Shown: positions 1-9,685 of the stretch, in pieces | How positions within the stretch are numbered: position 1 is the stretch's first letter | How the letters are laid out: each line of letters starts with the position of its first letter | Source of the DNA: Heterostelium album PN500 | Taxonomy: Eukaryota > Evosea > Eumycetozoa > Acytosteliales > Acytosteliaceae | Length of the DNA: 64,000 bases | Direction: 5' to 3' | Assembly: GCF_000004825.1 (NCBI RefSeq) | Contig: NW_008805085.1 | Coordinates: forward strand, 62,001 to 126,000 | Program-made: the position numbers and the translations under genes | The notes under the pieces: model-generated | Database searches by the model: none | Told to the model about the DNA's origin: nothing | Seen by the model: the letters and a program-made list of their open reading frames with translations, nothing else

Positions 1-173
1 TCTATTTCTTTATTTAATTTTTTAATTAATTTAAATTTATAAACTAAATCTCTTTTCTTTTCTTTTTTACCATTTATTTATAAATTTTGGTTGTTTGAAA
101 TCATCGTTTTGATTTTAAAAAACTGGAATTATATAACAAACCAATCACTGAAAAAATAGATAAAGAAGCCAAA

Positions 174-1490
174 ATGAATTGCGTTGCCAGAAGAACAGAG
201 GAGTTGAAAATATCGATCGATATAGATAAAGAACTTAGACATGACGAGAGACGTATGAAGAAGGATATTCAAATCTTATTGTTGGGTGCTGGTGAATGTG
301 GAAAATCAACAATCTTCAAACAATTGAAAATCTTGCAAGATAATGGTAAATGGACCGAAAAAGAACTCTTGGAATTTCGTAACAGTATCTATGTAAATAT
401 TACCTCGCAACTCTTAGTATTGATTCTTGCAGCTGAACAATTAAATATATCAATATCACCTGATCTTAATGTATGTGTAAAAAATAATAGAATGCTCAAT
501 TATATAAATCAACAACTAACCAACTTGTTGATTTCAAATATTTCAGGAAGCAATAGAGAGAATTAAAAATCGTCAACATCTGACAGATGAATGGAATGAT
601 CAGGTTTCAGAAGATGCGCAAAAAATATGGGCTGATCCAGGTATTAAGAAAACCTATGAAAGAAGAGATAGAGATTTCCAATTAAATGATTCAGCTAAAT
701 AGTAAGTGCAAACATTTTCCAAAAGTGTATCAATCATTTCATTCATTTATTAATTAATTCATTTACTCAATTTTAAACAAATAAATTTATATAGTTTCTT
801 TGATAATCTTCAAAGAATTTCTGATCCTAAATATTTACCAACACCACAAGATGCATTGAGATCTAGAGTGATGACAAAAGGAATTGTAGAGGCAGAGGTT
901 GTCTTTGACGGTATCTCAATGAAGATCATCGATGTCGGCGGACAGAGATCTCAACGTCGTAAATGGATCCACTGCTTCGATGGAGTATCTGCAGTTATTT
1001 TTGTTGCGTCACTTTCAGAGTACGACCAGATGTGTCGTGAGGTTGCCGTCAATCGTCTCGATGAGTCCATCAACCTATTCTCAGAGATCTGCAACAGCCA
1101 GTGGTTCGTAGAGACACCAATGATTCTCTTCCTCAACAAAAAAGATCTATTCATCGAGAAATTACAACGTGTACCATTTAATACTTATGATAAAAATTAT
1201 ACAGGTAACTATCAAACTAACTTTCCATTTATTTCCATCCAAGAGAAGATTCCAAAGAATATTTAATTAACTTTTTTTTTCTATTTCTCCTTTTCTTTAA
1301 TAAAAATTTAGGTGATAATTCTTACAATGATGTATCCAATTTTATTAAAAAGAAATTTGTTAGTACCATGAGAAACATACAGAAGGATGTATATACCCAT
1401 CTCACTATTGCCATCGACACCCAGAATATTGATTTTGTATTTAAAGCTGTAAAAGAAATTCTACTAAGAAAAACAATCAACGAATTTTAA
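174..1490 (+). CDS. Heterotrimeric G-protein alpha subunit (346 aa, 4 exons)
   Basis: GTP-binding alpha subunit that couples membrane receptors to effectors. Exons 174-470, 547-701, 795-1204 and 1312-1490 sum to 1041 bases. Visible in order: P-loop GAGECGKST (residues about 38-46), the helical domain, switch I with the catalytic Arg in SRVMTKGI, switch II DVGGQRSQRRKW, the guanine-specificity motif NKKDLF, and TIAIDT near the C-terminus. Length matches the family (about 345-355). There is no Gly at position 2, so N-myristoylation is unlikely. Cys3 could be palmitoylated. Two departures from the usual consensus: Ser to Cys in the P-loop (GAGES) and the second Thr of the switch I TTG replaced by Lys. 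The Thr that coordinates Mg is kept. The family is certain; the subtype and partner receptor are not readable. Confidence 0.95.
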
Positions 1491-1675
1491 AATACCAACA
1501 CATATTAAAGTACCCATATATTGTTAAATAAAATATATTATTATTTTTTTGCATTATTCTTCATTCATTGGATTTCAGCACCGATGCCAATCAACTTTTC
1601 CAGGAAAATGATATGATAACAACATGTTTGACATTCATTTTTTATTTTATTTTTCAAATTAATATTATGTATCTA

Positions 1676-1693
1676 TTTTTTCCGCGGAAAAAA
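1676..1693. promoter_or_regulatory. Perfect 18-bp palindrome, E2F-like site upstream of Pif1-U-box gene
   Basis: Six T, CCGCGG, six A: a perfect inverted repeat ending 27 bases before the helicase ATG at 1721. The core TTTCCGCGGAAA resembles a two-sided E2F/DP site (TTTSSCGC class). CCGCGG stands out in this AT-rich intergenic DNA. Function is inferred only from the match and the position. Confidence 0.4.
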
Positions 1694-1720
1694 AACAACA
1701 CAAAATAATAACATAATAAT

Positions 1721-4682
1721 ATGATTGATGATAGGGAGATAATACTATCATCGAACTCTTCTCCACCTATTTCATCATCACCCATCAACAATGATAATCT
1801 AGTGAAGAGAGTTAAAGTTGAACAACAACAACAACTGCAACAATCGATCTCTCTAGATAGTAGTGGTAGTTGTAGTAATAAAAATAGTAGTGTTTGCGAT
1901 GACGATCAAGATAGATCTACACCTACACCACCATTATTATATAACGATAGAGTTCAATCTTCACCCATTAAGTTATTAAAAAGAAATACAAGTTTTAATA
2001 AAACCAATTTTTATAATAGTAGTTTTAGTAAGAGTTATAATAATAATAATGGTAGTCATAGTAAGAATAATCATCATAATAATAGTTATATAGTTAATTT
2101 ACCTTTAAAAAGAGAAAGAGAAAGTGAGAAAGAAGCTGAAAGTGAACGAGAAAGAGAAAGTGAGATTGAAGAGTTTAAATTTGAATATCTAAAAGAGAAG
2201 GAACCAATCGATCTCGATAATGATTATTCATTTTCACCACTTTCACCGATTACTCATGTTAAATCAGAGGATGACAATGATTTCTTTATCGATATCGATG
2301 AAGATATTAAAGATAGAGAAACTACAACCACAACAACTACTTCTGCTTCCAAGTACGAGGAAGTAATAACAACAACTTCTGTATTAAAAAATAACATCAA
2401 CACCAACAACAACAATCATAATAATATCAATAACAATGATAATCTAAATATTAAAAATGAAAACATACAATATTATACTTTAAATAACAACGACAATAAT
2501 AATAATAATAACAATAATAATAATGGAAATCACCTTGGTAATATGAAACATAACAACAATATTCCTATACCAAAAGCAAATTTTAAGTTATTACCTACAA
2601 AGTTCAATCATCTTAACAACAATAATAATATCAATCATTTTAATAATAATGTCAGATTTAATAGTAATAAAAAACATGTAAATAATAATAATAATGTAGA
2701 TAAAGATAAACAAGAACATATAGTTTTAAGTGGTGGACCTGAAGATATTATCAATATGGTTAAAGGTTCAATAAATTTAAGTGATCAAGTAAGAGATGAT
2801 TTCGTGGCAGACAATACTTATGATGTCAACAAACTCAATGGAACGCAACGATTGATTTTGGATACAGTTGTCAGTCGTAGACGAAACGTATTCTTTACTG
2901 GTCCTGGTGGTTGTGGAAAGTCATACTTGATTCATACGATAGTCAATGAACTCACAAAGAAAGGTATAAGAACATTTGTTACGGCGCCAACTGGCATTGC
3001 CGCTTTGAATATCCAAGGAATGACAATACATTCATTCGCTGGTATTCGCTCGAGCAGTGCGTCGTTCGAAGATCTTCTGGCATCGGCATACTCGAGGAAA
3101 TCTAATTGGAAAGAGGTGGAAGTGCTGATAATCGATGAGATTTCAATGTTGGACGGTTTGTTGTTCACTCATCTCGATATGATTGCAAGAAAGATACGAG
3201 CAAAGCGGAATCTAAAGGAGTACGGTGGTAATCCACTCGAGATTCCTTGGGGAGGAATACAGTTGTGTCTATCCGGTGACTTTTATCAGCTGCCGCCAGT
3301 TCCAGACTATCGTGACATGAACACAATGGCTGACAAACACTTTTCAACGACAAAGAAGCGAAAGTATTGTTTTGAGTCTGAAAGTTGGTCACAGTCAGTC
3401 CACGAAATCATTCAACTGACAGAGATTTTCCGTCAGAAGGATCCATTCTTTTCCGATTTACTTAGTAAGCTAAGAATTGGTAGAGCAGACGATGATATTA
3501 TAAACACCTTAAGTAAATGTAGTGGTAAGTTAAAAATTTTAAATAATAGTTAATTAACTTTGCTTAACTAATTTGTTTGTTCTCCAATTTCTATTTTTAG
3601 TTAAAAAATCAGATGATGGTATTCAACCCACTATATTATTCTCTACTAATAAAAAAGTAGAGGAAAAGAACGATTTCTATTTGGATCAGATCAACGATGA
3701 ACCCGTCAAATATGAATCAATCGATTTTCTGGCGGAAAACGAAGGACTTAATCCACAAAAAACTTTTGTACTCAGTTCAATCTTTGAGAATTCAAAGAAA
3801 CAATGTTTGGCATCCAAGACTCTTATTCTCAAGAAGGGAGCACAGGTGATGTTGGTTCGTAATCTATCGAGAGTTCTTGTCAACGGTTCACGTGGAATCG
3901 TCATTGGATTCATTAATCTTTCGGAGCCCAATAAGAAGCATGTCTCTGAATTTCTGGAGAGCAAAGAAGGTCAAACCCTTGAGACTTGGCAACGCGATAA
4001 AATCAATGAAATCATGTTGACAACATCGGTTTTTCTCAAACCACAAAAACACACCTATCTACCTGTAGTCAAGTTCTCGAATGGCCAGATTGAAGTGATA
4101 AAACCCGAGACATTCTCTGTGCTTTTCGAATCGGTGGAGAGAATATATCGACAGCAAATATGTCTTAAATTGGCATATGCCATCACCGTTCATAAATGTC
4201 AGGGTCTGACTTTGGAGAGTGCACTGGTCTCACTCGGAAGAATATTCGAGCATGGACAAGGCTATGTCGCGTTGTCTCGTGTCAAGTCTTTGGAGGGTTT
4301 ACAAATCATCGACAATGTATCAAGAAAATGCTTTACAGCCGATCCCAAAGTGAATTTATTCTATCAAAAGTTGGAGGCAAAGTTAAACAATAACCAACAA
4401 AAGAATAACAATAACAACAGCGAATCAACAAATAATTATAATGAAATTGAAATACCTGTATTCTTTAAATGCCCTATCTCCAAGAAATTGATGGAAAACT
4501 GTGTGGTTGCGCCCGATGGATTCTCCTATGACAGGGCAACGATTTTTGAATGGGTCAGAGAAAATAACTTTAGTTTTGTTACTAAAAAACCTTTTAAAAT
4601 AACAGTCTTCATACCAAATCATAATCTAATGGCTCAAATTAGTGATTGGAAAGCAAAGAATAAATATTTAACACCTGTTTAA
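1721..4682 (+). CDS. Pif1-like DNA helicase fused to a C-terminal U-box (961 aa)
   Basis: Exons 1721-3524 and 3601-4682 sum to 2886 bases. Residues 1-350 are low complexity, with Asn runs, Ser runs and acidic patches. The SF1B helicase core follows: NGTQRLIL and Walker A GPGGCGKS (about 394-401), IDEISMLD (Walker B), LSGDFYQLPPV, QLTEIFRQKDP, then in exon 2 AITVHKCQGLTLESA and GYVALSRVKSLEGL. These are Pif1/RRM3 signatures. After a short Gln/Asn linker the last 70 residues read FFKCPISKKLMENCVVAPDG, then SYDRATIFEW and a pattern typical of a U-box (E2-binding RING-like fold without zinc ligands). Pif1 enzymes unwind G-quadruplexes and act at replication forks and telomeres. The U-box suggests coupled ubiquitin ligase activity, which is inference. 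No mitochondrial presequence is obvious. An E2F-like palindrome lies just upstream. Confidence 0.88.
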
Positions 4683-4841
4683 ATTTGTAATCTACTTTAT
4701 CTTTAATATGTTCCTTTTATTCCTTTCATTTTTTTATCATTAAGAGTATTGTTAAAACTTTGGATGTGTTACTGTGTTAGGTGGTATTTGAAGAAGTGAT
4801 AATTGATTTTCATTGTTGTTGTTGTTGATTATGATAATTGT

Positions 4842-5873
4842 TTATTTTTGGTTTTTTTTCTTCCATTCGTCAGCTGCTCTTGCAATTACATCAGTTTTGG
4901 CAAGTAATGCTTGAGCTGAAAAGTTTTCTGGCAATTCAGGTATCTTTGATGGTGGAATCGAAATTACTTTCTCCAAATATGTTTGTGAATTGGCGCCGAA
5001 TAGTTTAACCAGATGTTCTCGCATGACTTGTTCTGTAATGAGATTATGTTTGAATACCAAAGCCAAACCATTGAAATGATTTTGAACCTGGGTCCTGAGT
5101 TGTTCTGCTGTCATTGTTTCTGAAGGAAGAGATCCTGTAGTCGTCGAGGAAGCCGCTGGTGTTGGAGCTGTGGCAGCAGGTTTAGCTTGCTGTTGTTGTT
5201 GTGGTTGTTGAGCAGCGGGTTTAGTTTGTTGTTGTTGTGGTGGTTGTTGAGTAGCAGCGGGTTTAGCTTGTTGTTGTTGAGTAGCAGCGGGTTTAGTTTG
5301 TTGTTGTGGTGGTTGTTGAGAAGCAGCGGGTTTAGCTTGTTGTTGTTGAGTAGAGGCGGGTTTAGCTTGTTGTGATGGTGCTGATGTTGTTGGAGTTGGA
5401 TTTGTAGCTTTGCTTTCTTTCTTTTGTGGTTGGGCAGCTTTGCTTACTTTCTTTTGTGTAGTTGGTTTGTTGCTACTATTGCTCTGGTTGCTATTAGTCT
5501 TGCTGCTGTTAATCTTGTTGTTTTTGTGTTGCGCTAACAATTTATTAAAGTGATCCATTGGTGGCAAGAATGAAAGTGGGATGTTCAATTTCTTTTTGAC
5601 TTGATTGATGTTTTCAAGCACCTTGTAGGTACCCTTGATGATACTCTCAGCATCGACATGAATGTTCTTTGGTACGGTGATTGAACGAGAGGTGAGCAAG
5701 TTGAGAACCTTATCGCTACCTGGACCAAACATCAAAGAAAGTAACTCTGCGGCCAACTTCTCATCGATTACCTTTCTGTTGACACCGATAATCAAATCAT
5801 CCAGATGTCTAAAGGTCAAAATATTGATACTAATAAACATTGGATCTTTAATTTGATGTTTCTTATTTGACAT
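4842..5873 (-). CDS. Unrecognised low-complexity protein (343 aa, single exon)
   Basis: Not recognised. Residues 1-130 form a globular-looking domain rich in Leu/Ile, including FRHLDDLIIGVNRKV and LMFGPGSDKVLNLL. Residues 130-250 are a Lys/Ala/Pro/Gln tract with repeated AKPAATQQQ units. Residues 250-343 look folded again (EQLRTQVQNHFNGLALVFKH) and end in a Lys-rich tail. No signal peptide, membrane segment or known catalytic motif is seen. The repeats are imperfect at DNA level, so replication slippage probably drives the tract. It is convergent with the Pif1-U-box gene (159-base gap) and divergent from the SMIM13-like gene (291-base shared promoter region). The complete frame with folded ends argues for a real protein; function unknown. 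Confidence 0.7.
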   Translation of the reverse strand: MSNKKHQIKDPMFISINILTFRHLDDLIIGVNRKVIDEKLAAELLSLMFGPGSDKVLNLLTSRSITVPKNIHVDAESIIKGTYKVLENINQVKKKLNIPLSFLPPMDHFNKLLAQHKNNKINSSKTNSNQSNSSNKPTTQKKVSKAAQPQKKESKATNPTPTTSAPSQQAKPASTQQQQAKPAASQQPPQQQTKPAATQQQQAKPAATQQPPQQQQTKPAAQQPQQQQQAKPAATAPTPAASSTTTGSLPSETMTAEQLRTQVQNHFNGLALVFKHNLITEQVMREHLVKLFGANSQTYLEKVISIPPSKIPELPENFSAQALLAKTDVIARAADEWKKKNQK

Positions 5874-6164
5874 TGTTATTTTTATTTGTTTTTTGTTTAT
5901 ATTTATTTATAAATACTACAGATCTATTAATGAATAATACTCTGTTTTTCTTGAAAATTAGACATGGGTTGACAAACAAGCATCTCAAACAATTTTTTGA
6001 AAAATAAAATAAAAAAATAATCTTATTAAATAAACTACACAAAAATTGTTGATTGTTTAAACAAGTTTTATTAATTTTGTTTTGATAGTTGTTTATTATA
6101 ATACATATCAATATTTATATATATAAAGAGAGTAACTCTAGAGAGGAAAGAGATAGAGATAAAA

Positions 6165-6540
6165 ATGAATAGTTTTTTCCAAACATTATCTGCTATTGCA
6201 TTGATTATCGTTTTAATGAGTTTAGGTATGTTGTTTTAAAACAATAGTTTTGTTTTAGATAGATCTTCTTTTTCTTATTAACAACGTTGTTGTCGACATT
6301 CTATAGGATGGTTCGTTATGTGGAAAATGTACCTTTCTAAATATGAATTTGTCAGAGAGTTGTTGGGATACAAAAAAGAGCTTAAACCTAAACCAAAGAG
6401 TAGAAGAACTGCTCCAGTCAAACTACATCAAGAATTTGTATGTTTTTTTTTCTAAACTTTATTCATACATTATAACTAACACTTAAATTCAATCATTTAA
6501 AATATTAAAGGAGGATGAACAACCAATTAAACAAGATTAA
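6165..6540 (+). CDS. smim13: SMIM13-like small integral membrane protein (73 aa, 3 exons)
   Basis: Exons 6165-6225, 6307-6437 and 6511-6540 sum to 222 bases. The protein starts MNSFFQTLSAIALIIVLMSL, one membrane helix, followed directly by GWFVMWKMYLSKYEFVRELL and a Lys-rich tail ending in KQD. The hydrophobic helix, G-W-F/Y-V-x-W, L-S-K and F-x-R-E-L-hG pattern matches animal small integral membrane protein 13 (UPF0766). The family's role is unknown to me. All introns have GT-AG borders and the frame closes exactly, which supports the model although each exon is too short to stand out. An acidic run ends the protein. Confidence 0.8.
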
Positions 6541-6867
6541 TAACATAAATAGATGATAAAGCGCTACAAAAATATATATACAATTTTAATATACATTCAT
6601 TCACAAAAAGATAGATAGATAGATACATCAACAAACCATAAATCAAACAAACCGAGTCTATAGCTGTGATAATAGTATTAAGAATAACTATTTATACATT
6701 ACAGACAACTAGTTAATAGCTAAGTTATTATTATTATAAGTAACCTTTCACATATACATTTAATAAAGTATTCTTATTTTTATATCTCTTTTTTTTTTTT
6801 TTTAAATAATAATATATGTATGTTTTTTTTGTTTATTATTTATAAACCTTTTTGATAAAGTAAAGGT
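6541..6867. other. Intergenic, convergent 3' ends
   Basis: AT-rich space between the SMIM13-like gene (+) and DDX27 (-). Short repeats of gata and T runs; no reading frame or RNA gene seen. Confidence 0.6.
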
Positions 6868-9451
6868 TTAGTTTACTTTCCGTTTCTTCTTTTGTTGTTG
6901 TACTTTTCCTTTCTTAAAGCTTGAACTACCGCTATGGATATCATCCAAATCCTGTTCAAAATCGTTTCTGGTGACAGCCTTCTTTGGTTTGCCGCCATTC
7001 TTTTTGTTTTGTTTCTTGTCTAGTTTAAGTTGTTCTTGTGGTGTTGGTCCTGTGTAGATACCGACTCTTCTCAGTGCTTCGATTCTCTTTGTCTCCTTAC
7101 CGGATGCCTTCTGACTGTTCTGTATGCTCTTGACCTTCTTCTCTACCGCTCTCATATCGACTGGTTTGGCACGTTTCGCCTCCAAACGCTTACCACCAAT
7201 CTTTGACATGACCTCGTCGCGCTCATCATCGGATTGCTCGGCTTCAGCCATCTCTCTGGCAATCTCCTCACGATGCATCTTGCTTCTACGCTTACGACGT
7301 GACAAACCGAGATAGGGATCACGATCTGCCTTCTTTCCGGCCTTCTTATCGAGTTCCTCTTGTTTCTGACGTTTGAGTTCCTCAGGATCGATAATTCCCT
7401 CTTGAATCTTCCATGCCTCCTTGGCTTTTGCCTTCTCAGAGTTGGTGGCGAACCACTCCTTCTCCATCGACGACGACTTGCTCGACGACGTGGAAATGAG
7501 TTTCTCGACCTTTCTAATCTCTTTCTCTGCTTTTCTAATGTCCATCTCCTTGAGTTCCTCTTTGATGATCGACTTGATGTCGTCGGCCATCTCATCGATC
7601 TTGTTACGCCAGTACTTTACACTCTCCTGTGAGACGGTTCTCGACTTTGCCTTGGTCTTGGCACGCGAGACAATATCTTTCAGGATCTTTCTGTCACCCT
7701 CGGTAACGAAAGAACAAGCACGACCCTGTGCTCCAGCTCTAGCAGTTCTACCGACACGATGAATATACTGTGCCAAATTACGAGGAATGTTGTAGTTGAT
7801 GACTGTCTTGACACCGAGAACGTCGAGACCACGCGCAGCTACATCCGATGCCAACAAGAATTGCACCTTGCCGTCACGGAACAGCTGGAGTGATTCGAAA
7901 CGTTGTTCCTGTGAGAGATCACCGTGCAACTCTGCAGCTGACAACCCCGCCAAACCAAAGATGATACAGAGACGATGCACCTCCTTCTTGGACTTGAAGA
8001 AAATGATAGTTCCACCGGTATTGAACACTCTGGAAGCCAATGAAAGTAGCAGAGCTGGACGATCTCCCAACTGAGTTGGACGAATCTTTACGAATTCCTG
8101 CTCGAGTGTCGAAGCTACCTGATAGAGTGCATCAACTGCGACACGAATCGGTTGTTTCAATGAGAGTTTGGCAAGTGTTTTTACTTCATCGCTGAGTGTC
8201 GCAGAGAATAACAGTGATTGACGGTTGGCCGGACACGATTCCACAATCTTTTCGAGTTCATCTTTGAAACCCATATCCAAAAGACGATCGGCTTCGTCCA
8301 GTACCAAAATTTCCAAATCATCGAGACCGACATCGTGTGCATTCAAAAGATGGTCAATCAAACGACCCGGTGTGGCAATGACGACGTCCGGTCGTTTACG
8401 TAGCTCCACCTCCTGAACTTTGTTGGAGAGACCACCAACAACCAAGCAAGATGTAATGTTTGTGAATTGTGCCAAGTTCTCGAGAACCGATTGACATTGG
8501 AGTGCCAACTCTCTGGTTGGTAGGAGAACGAGCACACGAATCGCACGATTATCGACATCACGATAGAGCAATCTCTCGAGGATCGGCAGCAAGAAAGCAG
8601 CGGTCTTACCGGAACCTGTAGTGGCACTCGCCAAAATATCTTTACCATTGAGTGCTAGGTGGGATGGTTTTCGCTTGGATTGGTGTTGGCATTGTGAATC
8701 CCAACTTTTGTACTGCTTTTTGGAGTGGTCTTGAGAGATGTAATTCTTGGAATGTTGGTAACTCCTCTTCGACCTCTTGCTTTCTTCTTCTATTCGATTC
8801 AATCGTCTTTAAACTATCTGATTTATTTTTCTTTCCATCCTGTACTTGATCGATTTGATCTTCTTCCTCTTCTTCATTGTCATCATCTTCCTCTTGATTA
8901 TCGTTTTCAGGTGTATTTTCAGTTTCATCATTTTCTTCTGTATCTTTTTTCTCTTTTGATTTTTCATCTTGATTGAATTTCTTTGCATTCAATCTCTTTT
9001 GAATTTTATCTTGTAATGATGTTTGAGGCTGTATATAATATTTATATTAATATTTATATGACATTCAAGTACAATATAATATATATATATATATATATGT
9101 TTTACTTACAGTTCCATTTTCAAATGTTTGTTTTTTCATCTTTTCTAGAGTTGGTGCAAAATTCCAAGCTAATTGAACTTCTTCATTATCATCAAACTAT
9201 AGTGTATCAAATAACAAAGATTAGTATGTTAACATAACAAGTAAAAGAAATGATATCCTTATACAAACATTAAATGCTTCTTCTTTATCGTCGTCATCTT
9301 CATTATCACTATCTTTTCTAATAAAGACATCGTCATCCTCTCTGATTTGTTCATCATCTGAATCGTCTTCATAGATCTCTTCATTCTCATCATCGTCAAT
9401 AGTCATAACAAAGTCATCATCTGACTTTCTTTTATTACTATTCTCTACCAT
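6868..9451 (-). CDS. ddx27: DEAD-box RNA helicase DDX27/Drs1 (about 809 aa, frame interrupted once)
   Basis: Nucleolar helicase for 60S ribosome assembly. Exons on the minus strand: 9451-9269, 9196-9110 and 9028-6868. The acidic N-terminus is followed by the Drs1-type Q motif region ELHLSRPLQKAVQKLGFTMP, TPIQ, motif I ATTGSGKT, motif II VLDEADRLLDMGF, SATLSD and motif [12 protein letters not shown]. The C-terminus is Lys/Arg-rich (YLGLSRRKRR, a KKKRKVN nuclear signal at the very end). In exon 3 the frame changes at about 8658: the AKTIP frame and the LALNGKD frame differ by one base, and removing one G of the GG at 8658-8659 (plus strand) would restore the family sequence TIPLALNGKD. The rest is intact on both sides, so a sequencing or assembly error is the simplest reading. 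Programmed frameshifting or a recent mutation are alternatives. Confidence 0.92.
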
Positions 9452-9579
9452 TTTCTTTATTTATTTATTTAAATATATATAATAAATATTAAATATATAT
9501 AAAAAATAAAATAAAATAAAATAGATTCTGATTAATTTATTAAAATAATAAAAATTTTATTTATTTGTTTTAAATTGAT

Positions 9580-9599
9580 TGACGAGTCGTTTTTTTTTT
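9580..9599 (-). promoter_or_regulatory. Shared upstream element TGACGAGTCG + T run (DDX27 copy)
   Basis: Plus-strand TGACGAGTCG followed by ten T; on the transcribed strand A-run + CGACTCGTCA. It lies about 130 bases upstream of the DDX27 start. The same 19-base string occurs at 46462-46480, about 145 bases upstream of DDX18, in the same orientation. ACGAGTCGT is nearly palindromic. Candidate factor site for ribosome-biogenesis genes (inference). Confidence 0.45.
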
Positions 9600-9685
9600 G
9601 GTTTTTTAAAAAATAAATTGTTAAAAATAAAATTAAAATCGAAAATGAACTACGAATAAAAATGGTGTGTTTTTTTTTGATGATA

